In this document: piece after piece, positions 21,421-32,750 of the stretch
How the letters are laid out: each line of letters begins with the position of its first letter
How positions within the stretch are numbered: position 1 is the first letter of the stretch
Assembly: GCA_022560025.1 (NCBI GenBank)
Contig: JAFISE010000062.1
Coordinates: forward strand, 1-64,000
Length of the DNA: 64,000 bases
DNA from: Stagonosporopsis chrysanthemi
Lineage: Eukaryota; Ascomycota; Dothideomycetes; Pleosporales; Didymellaceae
Reading direction: 5' to 3'
Notes under the pieces: model-generated
The model's input: only the letters and a program-made list of their open reading frames with translations
Databases searched by the model: none
Told to the model about the DNA's origin: nothing
Made by a program: the position numbers and the translations under genes

Positions 21421-22516
21421 CTAGGCCTCAGCAGCCGCCGCGCCGACCTCGCCCTCGTCGCTCGAGCTCTCGTCCTCGTCACCGCTGACCTGCTGGTTCT
21501 CGCGCTCGCGCTTCTCCATTAGCGCTGCAAGCTCGGCATCGTCGTTCTCTGTAACGGCACGGGGCGCCATCTTGACTTGGCAGTCGCCGCCTGCTTTTGT
21601 GATGCTCGCCTTGATGTCTTCAATAGCCTGTTCGAGAGTGGAGATACCGACGGTCTTGTCAAGGCACTGCGAGGTGAGAACTGCAAATGTCAGCTTTGTT
21701 GCATATCGACGATCGACTGCGTGGCTTACCGTAGAGGGGAGGCGACACAAGCTTGACCTTGACCTGGTTGTCGGGGGTGTTCTTGGCCTCGGCGGTGCGC
21801 AGGGCCTCCTTGACGGCATCGATACCCTCGTAGCCGAAGCAAGTAACTGTGCAGATTAGCACACGACCTTGTGGCCTACCAAGCTACTGGAATCCTCACC
21901 TTCAATGTCCGATCGCACCTTGGTGGGCTGGGGGGTCAGCCTCTTGCCAATGTAGCTCTGGAGCTCCTCCTTGACAACGTCATTGGGGAAGGTAACATCG
22001 TTCCAGACCTCGGGGTTGGTGATGCTGAGCTTGAAGGCGTCGATCGAGTGGCCGTACTTCTTGTTCAGCGGCCAGCCGATTGTCTGGTAGAGCTCCTCAA
22101 TAGGTGTCTGGGTCTTCTCGGCGACGTGGCGCATGATGCTGTGGACCATCTTCGACTTGTTGTAGCGCTCCTCGCATTTGACGATATCTTCAGGCGACAC
22201 ACGACGCTTCGACAAATCAATGTAACCCTTGTCCTTGTCGACACGGAGCACGACGACGACCTCGTTGCGGCCGACACGAATAAGCTTCTGGATGGATCGG
22301 ATACGTCTGCGCGACAGTTCGGAGAGCAGGATCATGCCGTCGATGTTGTCTGCGCAGGTCAGTAGCCGCGCATATCAGAAATCCTGCGCTGCACCCACCA
22401 TACTCGAGCAGCTTGACGTATGCGCCCATCTCGGCGATCTGCTTGACGTTGACCATCACGAAGCTCTCCACCTCGGGGTACTTCTCCTCGTAAAACCGGC
22501 AATTTGTGAGAGACAT
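21421..22516 (-). CDS. SUI2: Translation initiation factor eIF2 subunit alpha
   Basis: Exons 22516-22399, 22349-21900, 21846-21730 and 21680-21421 give 314 aa, the usual fungal length. The N-terminal S1/OB domain (FYEEKYPEVESFVMVNVKQI, GAYVKLLEYDNIDGMILL) carries the regulatory loop ELSRRRIRSIQKLIRVG. Its serine, residue 52 counting Met, is the Ser51 phosphorylated by Gcn2-type kinases. The helical domain and the alpha-beta C-terminal domain follow, then an acidic Glu/Ser/Asp tail. All four exon junctions fall in conserved blocks (LLEY/DNIDG, RSDIE/VTCFGYEG, SPPLY/VLTSQC), which fixes the splice sites. Acts in the eIF2-GTP-Met-tRNAi ternary complex in the cytosol. Confidence 0.98.
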
Positions 22517-23738
22517 GATGTGCGTCTTTCCTGCTGTTCGTCTGGAAAGGGTAGGGGCGTCGCTCGACTGTTCTGTTCGCTAACGTGGGGTCGGTGGGGA
22601 GGTATCTGCTCGTGTGCGTCCGCAAAAGGCAAAAGTGTCGTGAGGCTCTACGTTGCAGGCGGCCGGTGGGGTTATTCGGCGGCAAAGGTTGTTCCGTTGC
22701 GTGCGGCGTTGGCGTGGGCGTCGAACTTTTGGTGACTCAATTTGCCCGCCCACATCGAAATCCAGCGCGGGGCGGCTGCGGTGGACAATGCCAAGCCTTT
22801 ATTGCCATGGCTGGCTGCGCTATGGTCTGCAACGTCGAGTTACATCCATCATTTGCATTGTATTGTCCACATCCAGTATCGTCGTTCTAATGCAGTATGT
22901 TGGACGTGCTCGTTTACTGATGGGTTGGACATAGTTGTGTGAAATCTTGATGAGATCAACATCTGTCTGGACTCCACTCCACCACGGCTTGCTCGATACT
23001 AATTGTCCACTACGACCAATTATCGAAGAATCTTGTAGGCTTCTTCGAAGCTAGCCTCTGCAGACATGTAACGATGAACCAACTCGATGTCTCTTCTAAG
23101 CAGCGGCACAAGCCACCGTTTCATCACTCTTGTTTCGTCAACTCATTGTCCAGGGACAAGGACAGACATAAAAGAACAACAACAAGCATCTTCTTGTCTT
23201 TCATAAACTTGTAGCCCCTTCTCAAATGACGAAATCATGAGCTTACTCAGCCCCTTCAGAGTGCGCCTTGGTCTTCGAGGACCACAACCACCCTCCTCAA
23301 TGTAGCCCAGAACAAAGCCAGAGCCAGCGATCAGCACACAAAGCTCGTAGATTGAGTGGACATGATTTTGTCAACTCATCAGCTGTGCGACTCACTCGAC
23401 TTCTGTTCCTAAGGCCAACATGTCTATGGCAGCGCACTAAAGGCACAAAGAGCTCCATGCTGCTGCGCTGCGCTGCTGGCTGCTGGCTGCATCTGTACAC
23501 CTCGAGAAGCAATGGCCCGTTGCTCATAGTTACAAAAGTGAAAGCTGCAGCTTTGTTTACCGTTTGTCTTATTTCCTCCTCCAGTATCGCGTACTCTTGG
23601 CACGCACGATCCCATCACATATAAACAAGTAAATACACACCCGCACCCTCTCGTTGCACCCCCACCTCGCGACCGCCTTTCGTTTGCTTCAGCTCAACTC
23701 CTCTCAACCTAGAAAGTCAATCTCACCACATCTTCACC
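22517..23738. other. Divergent intergenic region, 1.2 kb
   Basis: Holds the promoters of eIF2alpha (minus) and the GPI-anchored protein (plus). Frames are short, on both strands, and domain-free. Confidence 0.4.
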
Positions 23739-24323
23739 ATGCACTTGGCCGCCAGCATCCTCTGCCTCAGCAGCCTCCTCATGGCCACCGCGTCCGCCAG
23801 CACGCCGACCTCCTTCGAGATCCCCGGCAGCCCGTCAACGACTCCGCTCTTGCCCGCCCTAGACACGACCATCGTGTACGAGACGTCGACCTACTACCTC
23901 ACGTCCGCGCGCACGCTGACCGCGACACCCGTCCCCATCGAGTCCGCTAACAGCAGCTCCTGCAACACCCACGAGGCCAACCCTACCCCGACACCCTCCG
24001 TCTTCACCTCAGGCAACGCAACGCTCATCCCCGTCACCCTGTGGGAGGGCACCACAACCCGCGTCATCTACCCGCAGAACAGCACCGCGGTTGCCTACCC
24101 TACTGTGGAGCCCAACGGCACGACCACCATCTTCGGCACGTCCACTCTCGTCAACACGACTGTCGTGTCCGCTTCCAAGACCGCTACGGGCAGCACTTCC
24201 GTCAAGGACGAAACTTCCGCTACTGCGTCGGCCAGCGAGGTGCCGGTCAATGGTGCGGGCAAGGGTGCTGGGAATGCGGTGCTGGGGCTTGGTGCTCTGG
24301 CTGGGGTTATGGCGCTTTTGTAG
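23739..24323 (+). CDS. GPI-anchored Ser/Thr-rich cell-wall protein
   Basis: Single exon, 194 aa. Residues 1-20 are a clear secretion signal (LAASILCLSSLLMATASA). The body is rich in Ser, Thr, Pro and Val, with several N-glycosylation sequons (NSS, NAT, NST, NGT, NTT) and repeated TTI/TST-type stretches typical of O-mannosylated wall proteins. The C-terminus is a small-residue omega region (NGAGKGAGN) followed by a hydrophobic tail ending LAGVMALL: a standard GPI attachment signal. No catalytic domain is seen. It is probably a structural or adhesive wall protein; its precise role is unknown. It converges on the SPO71-like gene. Confidence 0.85.
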   Translation: MHLAASILCLSSLLMATASASTPTSFEIPGSPSTTPLLPALDTTIVYETSTYYLTSARTLTATPVPIESANSSSCNTHEANPTPTPSVFTSGNATLIPVTLWEGTTTRVIYPQNSTAVAYPTVEPNGTTTIFGTSTLVNTTVVSASKTATGSTSVKDETSATASASEVPVNGAGKGAGNAVLGLGALAGVMALL

Positions 24324-24749
24324 GGGACGTATGTGGGTATGAGGAGAAGGGCGTCGACATCGTATTGGTGGCATCTGCTTCACTTCTTTTGCAAAGACTT
24401 CATCAACCAAGACTAAGGAAAAGGCTATCCGGCGCCAGGTGATCGCAGAGTTTCGCCATGTTGAGGCTGATCTGAACGGTGATGTAAGGGCTTACGGTCA
24501 TTCAACTGGTCTTTAGGGATTGATAATGAAACATCAGACATCATTTCCCAGCGACTATACACTCGCCATCGGAATGACTGAACTGTGTAAGCAGCAAATT
24601 AAAGCAGAGATGAATGCAATGAGTATTAAGAATATATGTATGCGCGCCGCGAACCACTCCATCCCCCATACCAGTTACCCAACAGCATTACCCAACACCC
24701 ATTGCTCTTTCTCATACCAAGCCACACACTATCTCATTCAAGCCAGTCC
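24324..24749. other. Convergent 3' spacer
   Basis: Spacer between the GPI protein and the SPO71-like gene. Nothing recognisable. Confidence 0.4.
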
Positions 24750-27700
24750 CTACTTCCCCTGTGCCGTCTCCTCGATTCTGAAATCGCTCTCGCGGCCCTG
24801 CACCCGCTCAATCTCGTTTTGAATAGCCAAAACCCAATGATCCCTCTCTGCTCTACTCCTCGCACGAAACACCACACTGCGGCCCTTACTCCCCAACTTC
24901 GCCACCCTCTTAAGCTTCGTACGCTTCCCTTCTCTGCGCTGTTGTTCGCCTGCTCCGCCCGCCCCCTCCTCAGCGCGAAACCAGGACTTTGCCTTGCCGT
25001 GCCAGATGACGAAAGTCGTCATGACGTCCTCGTCGGTGCTGGTCCAGCCGTCTTCAAGGTAGATGCGCGGAAGGGCGTGGTGGCCCGGTTTGTTGGCGTC
25101 GAAGGTCTGGTTCTGATAGAGGAGATCAGATTCGGTGAGTAGGCCCGAGTAGATGTAGCAATCGCGCAGGTCGAGGTTGGCGATGCGCTCGTGGTGGATG
25201 TGAGAGAGCTGTTTGCCGACGCGGCTGCGCAGGACGTCACGGAAGATGAGCAGCGTTCCGGCGGCGAGGATCACGCTGCAGCGGGTGAAGGGTGCGTGGA
25301 TGCGAGGCTTCCGGTAGAGCATACCAGACAAGTGGATGCTGCGGCAGCAGGCGATACCGCATATGTGGTACAGGTGTGGGGAGGCAAAAGATTGGGTGAC
25401 CTCCCATTTGCGCGCAAATTGCCCAATGAGCGCCTCGCCTTCCTCGTCAATGTTTAGGGCGCTGAGATTGCGGGACCTTGTAGATTTGTAGAGGGTGATG
25501 TCGGCGGCTGTTCGGTGTTTCCAGTATTTTGCGAGGGCCCTAAGATGTTTGATCCATTCCTTTCGGCGTGCCTTATCCGCGGCTTGCAGGCGTATGATGA
25601 GTCCGTTTTTCATGACCAGCTCGAAAGTGCGGTCTAGGTCAATATCCGTTGTAACACCATCTTCATCTCTTGAGCCATCCATGTTAACGTCTTCGTCGAA
25701 ATCAACATCAGACCCATCCTCGATCTCTTCATCTACAGGGCTTGACCCTAGCATCGCCTTGCGAACCCTGGCGATCTCGGCCATGTTGATGTATCCATCG
25801 CAGTTAAGCAGATTCTGCTCTTTCCTTTCAAATTCATCAGCCGCGTCCTCGTCGTGTAGCCTTCTGGTCTCGGGTGTGCCGGAGTGACCCTCCCTGAGCC
25901 ACTCAATCTGCCTGTCCTGCACAGGGTAGGGGTTGACTGCCCAGTTGTCCGGTGTGTTGTCCTGTATCGCCCGCGATGAAGGGACTGCCGAGTTTTCCGA
26001 TGCGGGAAGTCTCGGTGGAGGAGGTGGGGTAGCTTTCGTGGGTCGCGAGAACACAAGATACTGATCGTGACTAGCGAAGTACAGCTGCTTGTGATACATC
26101 AGTCCTAAGCGTTTCGCCCTTCCTCGCTGTCCGGTCAGCCTAATAAGAAAACCTTCCACAGGAACAGGCTCAGTCAGAATTTTCTGCTTCTTGCGTGTGA
26201 CAGCTGTTGTGGGGTAATGCGTCTTCGGCCGCAGTTCAAGATCGTGTGACTTGAGCATGGCAATGGTGCCGTACATCTTGCGCTCATTCGCTCCATGAAT
26301 CCATTCCAACCGGTCGTAGCGCTTCCAGGCGAGTCCTATTCTCTGCTCTTTCGTCCATGCCTCCAACACATTAGCCCACTCGGGGGAATCTTCCAGCTGG
26401 TCGAGACATTGTCGGATGAGTGCTTGCGCGACGGCTTGTTCTTCCTGCATGGTCTTTAAAATGGCCTCTTCAGTGTCCTCCGCGTCCTGCACTTGGTTCT
26501 GAGAAGTTTCCAGCTTTTCAAAGGGGTTGGCGATCCGCACATTGAGACTCATGTCTGGTATGTTGATCTGCAGTTCGGAAGCGCGGCGCCACCCAAGGAT
26601 GTTTCGCAGGAATGTGTACCATTCGACAGCGTTGGAAGCAGCCCTGGCCTGCATGATGAAGATCGAGGTCGCCCGACGACCAGGCATGGACACCACGATG
26701 GACTTGTCTAGGGAGGAGTACAAATTGACTTTGCATGTCTTTGGGCCAAGAGGGATCTCGTATGCAGCACGTTTGCCTGCACCCGCTTGTTCTATATCAG
26801 GAATGACCTGCAAAGGTTAACACAGGCGCAATCGCACCGTGATCGCAAGGCTTACTCGAGTTTGATAGAGCTGCAACAGAAAGTCGGCGTCGTCAGTGTG
26901 GCTGTGTCTGCAGACTATCATGTATTCTCGCCATTTGTCCTTGACTCTCGAGACAACCCTCTGGTTAACATTCTCATCAAAATCCTCAGGAACCTCATCG
27001 GCAGTATCAACGCGAACGAGCATACGCTCCATTTTGACAACGATACCATCCTTGATAGACTTTCGTCGTAGCCTCGTACCTGCTCGCTGGATGGTCATTT
27101 GCGCTCTTTTGGCCTTGAAGTGTACTGCTTGCCGCTTAGAGTCTTCTGGTATGTCGAATTTGACTAGATTGCGCAAATGGGACCCCTTCCGCGTCAGGTC
27201 CTGTACAGCTTGATCTCCACTAGTTGAGGTATTTGTCTTGAACAAATTCATTGTGGATCGTTTCTTAGTTCTGGAAAGGACGCCCTTCGACGAAGACGAA
27301 ACGGGAACTTCAGCATCAGCAGGCGCCGTGGTCTTGTTCAAGTCAGTCTTGCGCAGCAGAGAGGAGGTGGAGTCGACATCTACCGAGGGTGCTCCTCCTA
27401 TGGTAGATGCCGCTACCGCATGGCTTGTCACTGTAGATAGTGGGTGTTTCCCCGAGGACGTGCTGTGCGCTGGCCCGTCTTCGGCGGTTGGGAGTTGAAG
27501 TCCATTGACCTGGGCTTGCGCTGGCTCCTCCGCACGTGGCGTCTCGGCATCGTCGTCCTCTGATTGAACCTCCGCAGCGTCATCCGCGGTGTCTGGCATA
27601 GAAGATGCAGTAACGAACGATTTGGTGCTTGATCGATGGGGCATTGGCGGTTTCGCAGCATCGAACTCCTCTTCCTGGTGTGTATAGACACGAAGAGCAT

Positions 27701-28331
27701 CTTCGTCGACATCTTCTGGTTCAGAAGGTGCGTCAACAAACTCGTCGTTCTCGTTTCCTACTGTGACATCCTCTTTCTGTGCCGTGGCTCGAGGAATCTG
27801 CATGGCAGGAGGTGCGCTCGAGCTCGCAGACGAGGCGCCATTGGCACCGCTGGCCGCTGCATCTGTATTCTGAGCGCCCTCATCTTCCTCGACGTCAAGG
27901 TCTTCAGGCTGGGGGAAGCTGTGCTGGAGAAGTGCAGACGAACTAGGTCCTTCGAAACCACTGAGGCGACGTTGGCGCGCTTCGCGGGGGTCAGTCGAGA
28001 AGGTCGAGACACGCGTCGAGTAGTTTATGCGCAGGTGGTGCTTGTACCAGTCGCGACGGTGCTTGCTCAGCCAGGCAGTCTATGGGTACAGTGAGTAGCT
28101 GTGCAGCGACAGGAGTGGGGCGGCATACGGGTATAGGGCCAATGAAGAAGCGCCGCGACGTGATGTAGAGGTGCTCGGGGGTTGCATGTTGCTGCGCGCG
28201 TCAGCTGCTGCCTGGAATATCCACCGAGTGCTGCATGTATATACCAGCTTCTGTGCTGTGTAGGAGTCGGGCGACAGGTGCCCTATGTCAGGCTGCTGGT
28301 GCCATGGATGCGGCTCCTCGAGGTCGGGCAT
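24750..28331 (-). CDS. SPO71: SPO71-like protein with PH domains
   Basis: Exons 28331-28245, 28191-28129, 28079-26856 and 26807-24750, all in phase 0, give 1143 aa (yeast Spo71 is ~1245). The N-terminus reads HLSPDSYTAQKL then YITSRRFFIGPIP and WLSKHRRDWYKHHLR, the conserved head of this family; the tiny 63-nt second exon is fixed by that match. Ser/Glu-rich disorder follows, then a split PH module (around residues 350-550) and acidic linkers. The C-terminal PH region begins near residue 937 with CGIACCRSIHLSGMLYRKPR and contains DCYIYSG, LPRIYLEDGWTS and TTFVIWHGK. In yeast, Spo71 links Vps13 to the prospore membrane during sporulation. In filamentous fungi a role in lipid transfer at ascospore or other membranes is inference. 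An isolated reading of exon 4 would miss the N-terminal domain. Confidence 0.9.
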
Positions 28332-29549
28332 TGGACCTCTACTGTCGTTGTTTCGCCGCGGAGACTCAGATGGCTCACACGCCGCACCAAGAAAGCAAAC
28401 TATGTTTCACACTAGACATTAACATGAGAATGCACCAGCTAAGGAGAGGCAGCTGCAGCGCAGCAGGCGTGGACTGCCTGGAAAGCAGGATGGCAGCTTG
28501 CTGGGCGCCATTTCCTCCAAAGGAGCCGTCTCTCGTCACGCCCGCTCGTACCCCTGCGCCAATCATCTATCGATCGGCCCGCCTGGACTTGCGAACATCT
28601 TCAACAATCGCCAACATGCGCGGCACCGTGCTGCCTGGACTGCTGACGTGACTCGACAGCCGCTCGACGTGCGGGGTGTGCTGTCGTGTCACGTTTGTGC
28701 CTCCTTCTTCCACGACTGCCTTCATGGCTCTCCAGCCACGAGGACGGTGAACCGTCTCCACGAGCGTCGACAGTCGCTGACCGACTGCAAGATATTTCGT
28801 TCGATGGCCCACAGTTCCAATGGCGTCGTCTCCATCTAGCCAGGCTACCATCGCAGAATCGTGTCGTCGCGAGGCTGTCCAGCCTGCCCCTTTCACTAGC
28901 CTTGTCCGCGGACATCAACTTTGGCTGACCTTCCCAAACCGTCTCAGCTGCACACCCCGCCCCTGGTACCAACAACATCCGGTCGCACGGTGCCAAGGTC
29001 CCCACACAACAGATCTTGGGTCATGTTGCGACTTGCGCTCGCAACCTGCCACATGAGGCAATTAAGCACTAAAACTGTCAATTACCTCCTCGGATGATCG
29101 CCTTTCTGGCGCCCGAGGACGGGGATCTTCCTAGTGTGTTTGCGAACAGTAAGTTCGTACTTTGGTACGGGTGCCATCAGACACCGAATGCAGCTTGCAA
29201 TTCCAGTCTTGTAAGATTGCCGAAACTCTAACACAGAACCCTCACTGTAATCGACCTTGTTGTGGCAATCCTCAGCCACTTTCAATGCGTCCAACACGCT
29301 AAAAACGACTACCCTTTCTACCTTAGAACGACTCGGATTATGATGGCAGTATATGGCGCTCCAGCATGACCGATCAGGAATAAAGACTACGCACAAGGAG
29401 AGCTACTCCGCGTAGTACTGAATGCATCTGGACCTAATATGTACAATCGTTGACTATGTCATTAAACTCTATAATTATGGTCATCTTTCAGACTCATTCA
29501 ACAGACATTACCATGACTTATTACATAGTTTCGCATCTACCATCCGCTC
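28332..29549. other. Intergenic region, 1.2 kb
   Basis: Contains the upstream region of the SPO71-like gene and the 3' flank of the esterase. Overlapping frames on both strands around 28400-29000 reflect GC-rich sequence, with no domain. Confidence 0.4.
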
Positions 29550-31161
29550 CTAAAACGTCGGCGGCTTAGGCAGACCATTAGGTGCTAGACCGCTGCACGG
29601 CGCCTCGAGATCAGCCTCCTTGATCGGCTGAACAGCCTGGCCCTCCCAGCCAAACAGCACCGCCTCACCAGTAGGCTCGTATGCCTCCCAACCAGCCTTT
29701 GGCAGCCCGTTGACCGGGTCCTCGGCAAACGCAAGCCAGTAGTCCTGCATCGCCTCGCTCACCGCGAACTCAAGCGCCGTCGAGTTGCTGCGCGCAATGT
29801 TGTGTGTGCCGAAGACGAGCGGCATGTCAGCCTGGTGGTAAGCGCCCTGCCAGAACAGCGGAGCGATGTTGGTGAAGTTTCCGCCGTAGAGGTAGCGGAA
29901 CGTCGTTGCGTTTGTGGCGAACCTGTCGTGGGTCGTCTGTACGGTCGGGCAGAGGAAGAAGCCCAGGGTGACTTGGTCGGCAAGCGTCAGGTCCGGGCCG
30001 AACGTGCGGTTGTATGGCAAGAAGACATTGCCTTCGTCGACGGTAGTGCCGATTATGGCCGGCGTGCGAGAGTAGTTTCCGGCAAGGGCGCGAGCAGTGT
30101 AGTTGTTGTACCTGGTTCGGTTGTCGATGACTGGGTTGAATGTCAAGCCAGGAGTTGTACCGTTGTCGGCGCGGGCCTTGAGGAAGGCGAGGATATCCGT
30201 GGACGGGACTTCTCTCAGGCACTCGATCTCCGCTGTGGCGTTGAGGTTTCCACAGCCGAAGGCGCTGGCGACAGATGTGAAGTTGGTGTGCTCCGGGTCC
30301 CTAGAGGTGAGGTCAAGGAAGGATGTTCCGGAGTGCATGATGAGAGCAGAGACGATAGGATCGTCAGGGTAGGCGAAGTTGTAGTTGTCGACAGAAGCAG
30401 CACCTGCAGACTGGCCCCAGAGAGTGATGCGTTCTGCGTCACCACCGAAGTTGGCGATATTGTCACGAATCCACTCGAGCGCCAAGCGTTGGTCGAGAAG
30501 ACCAAGGTTCTGCTCGTCGTCTGCAAGGCCTGCAGCATTGGGTTGACCAAAAATACCCAGACGGTATCTGACACGGCAGTTAGCTCATCTTCCGTGCTAT
30601 GTATGTAGTGGACACTCACTGAATGCCAACAACTATGTGTCTCCCGCTTCTTTGAACCCATCGGCTAGGATCCTGGTAGGGCACATTGGCACCACCTGTC
30701 TGGAATGAGCCACCATGGATCCACGCAATCACAGGCAGCTTCTCCTCCATCTCATAAGCCCCCTCCGTGCAGTTGCCCTGCTCAGTCTCTGCGGTCCACG
30801 GCGCCCACACGTTGACAGTCAAACAGTCTTCGCCAGAGTTGTTCCTTGGTGTGATGACAAATTCAGGTGCATCTGTCAGCCAGACGCTGTCTCCGTTGAC
30901 TTCGAATTGCGAACACGCAGGACCGAAGTTGCTGGCATCAATCGTTCCATTCTCCTTCGTCTTGGGGGTTGAAGGCAACCAACGGAGCTTTCCCAGAGGC
31001 TGCTCAGCGAACGGCACACCAAGGAAGTGAGCAACATTCGGTGTAATGGCGTCAACAGCACCCTGTACGGTTCCAGAAGTCGTCTCAATCTCCAACGAAC
31101 TAACGGCATGCGCGATTGGTAATTGGGTGAAGCCCATCAGGGCGGCGATAGCGAGGGCCAT
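29550..31161 (-). CDS. Secreted type-B carboxylesterase/lipase
   Basis: Exons 31161-30620 and 30567-29550 (52-nt intron) give 519 aa. A signal peptide covers roughly residues 1-19 (LAIAALMGFTQLPIAHA). The alpha/beta-hydrolase core shows the type-B block EDCLTVNVWAP, the oxyanion-hole motif WIHGGSFQTGG, and GQSAGAAS with the nucleophile at about Ser234. A Glu lies in TTVDEGNVF and the probable catalytic His in GAYHQADMPLVFG. There are many N-glycosylation sequons (NGT, NAT, NYT, NYS, NRT), as expected of a secreted enzyme. The family hydrolyses carboxylic esters; whether the natural substrate is a lipid, a plant ester or a fungal metabolite cannot be told. Divergent from the SDR gene at 31794. 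Confidence 0.93.
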
Positions 31162-31793
31162 CTTGAAGTCGAAGGAGAATCGTAAAATTCCCTAAAGACT
31201 TCATCGTGGAAATCCCCAGCCTTTTGTTGCCGCATTGCCCCGGCGGAAGTGGTGGATCGGCAGCAGCCTTGCGAGCGGTTTCATCGAAAAACCATCGAAA
31301 TCCCGGTGTTCGATCCGCTTCGAGCTCGTCCGCGGCACAAGAAGAGGAAGGCGTGGAAGGTTAGCCACCGGACCCATGCGGGTCAACATGACTTGCGGCT
31401 CGCGCTTACGAGGCGCGGAAAAGTAGGAGGGAAATTGCCACAGCAATGTCAAAGTACGTGGCTGCGCATTTCTGGAACCTGGAAAACCTTCTAGCTGGAT
31501 CTCAAGCGCATCACGGGACCAAGTCGTGGTGTTGTACAGGAAAACATGTCCAGGGGTTTCGGCCCGCCCACCGACCCCGCGGTCCTCGGTGCGCATCCCC
31601 CCCCCGCCTTCCCACTTATCCCACTCGTCCCAACTCGGTATTCTCGCCGACGGAGAAATGACATAAGAGCGTAGCTGTGGCTCAAAGACTGCTGTTGTGA
31701 TCAGTCCCTGCGTAGTGCTTCTGCATGCACACATCTCAAAAAGCAATCCTACCGACGAATACAAACAAAGTTCAGTAAACACGAGTCAGCAAT
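31162..31793. other. Divergent promoter region
   Basis: Separates the esterase and the SDR, which run away from each other. A 193-aa minus frame (31201-31782) occupies most of it but lacks any domain or signal, and overlapping frames occur on the plus strand; I do not call it. Confidence 0.4.
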
Positions 31794-32750
31794 ATGAGAA
31801 TTGTCATCACCGGCGCCGGCGGCTTTGTCGGGCAGATCCTAGCGAAGAAGCTCATCGAGACCGACCCTTCGACATCACTAGTCCTTGCAGATGTTCAGGA
31901 GCCACCAAACCCAACAGAGTCGAAGGATGTGAAGACCGTAGCGGCAGACTTGACAGACCCCGCGGCGGTGGACGTACTATTCGAGAAGGCTCCCGATGCG
32001 GTCTACATCCTGCACGGCATCATGTCGAGCGGCTCTGAAGCCAACCTCGGTCTGGGCCTGAAGGTCAACTTCGACAGCGTGAGGCATTTGATTGACGTTG
32101 CCCGAGTCAGACAGCCCGGCATCAAGATCGTGTTCACCAGTTCGTGTGCGGTCTTTGGGCGTGCGGCGGTCAAGAACGTGGCGACTGAGACGGACATTGT
32201 ACCCATGCCTGAAAGCAGCTACGGCACCCAGAAGCTCATGATCGAGTTCCTGGTCAACGACTACTCCCGTCGAGGTCTGATCGATGGACGTGTCGTCCGT
32301 CTGCCAACGGTGTTTGTTCGAGCCGGCGCTCCTACTGCAGCAGCATCCTCCTTCGTATCTGGAATCGTGCGCGAGCCTGTCAACGGGCAAGAGTCTGTAC
32401 TTCCTGTCAACCCAGACATTGGCATCTGGTTGACGTCGCCACGCGCCCTTGCTACCAACCTAGTACATGCCATCAAGGTCCCGGCCGAGAAGTTCGGCCA
32501 CTTCAGACAAGTGCTGCTGCCCGGGTACACAGCAACAAGTGGCGAGATCCTAGAGGCTTTGGAGAAGGTAGCTGGAAAGGATGTCCGATCAAGAGTCACA
32601 GAAAAGATCGATGAGGGTATTCAGAAGATCGTACTGAGCTGGCCTGCGAAGTACGACACGGCGAGAGCGAAGGAGCTGGGCTTCTCGGAGGATGTCGGGC
32701 TGGAACAGACAATCAAGGATTTCATCGAGGGCGAAAAACAGAAGAAATAG
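31794..32750 (+). CDS. Extended SDR, NAD-dependent epimerase/dehydratase (DenD-like)
   Basis: Single exon, 318 aa. The Rossmann dinucleotide motif GAGGFVG is at residues 7-13. VLADVQ ends in the acidic position that usually selects NAD over NADP. The active site shows TSSCAVFG with Ser at 116-117 and Tyr143-x-x-x-Lys147 in SSYGTQK. The C-terminal substrate domain includes VVRLPTVFVRAGAP and GIWLTSPRALATNLVHAI. The pattern is closest, from memory, to D-erythronate dehydrogenase-type enzymes, which oxidise four-carbon sugar acids. The SDR class is secure; the substrate is inference. Confidence 0.92.
   Translation: MRIVITGAGGFVGQILAKKLIETDPSTSLVLADVQEPPNPTESKDVKTVAADLTDPAAVDVLFEKAPDAVYILHGIMSSGSEANLGLGLKVNFDSVRHLIDVARVRQPGIKIVFTSSCAVFGRAAVKNVATETDIVPMPESSYGTQKLMIEFLVNDYSRRGLIDGRVVRLPTVFVRAGAPTAAASSFVSGIVREPVNGQESVLPVNPDIGIWLTSPRALATNLVHAIKVPAEKFGHFRQVLLPGYTATSGEILEALEKVAGKDVRSRVTEKIDEGIQKIVLSWPAKYDTARAKELGFSEDVGLEQTIKDFIEGEKQKK

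Noticed and set aside
31201..31782. 193-aa minus-strand frame between the esterase and SDR
   Set aside because: No domain, signal or splice context; it fills a divergent promoter region and overlaps frames on the other strand.
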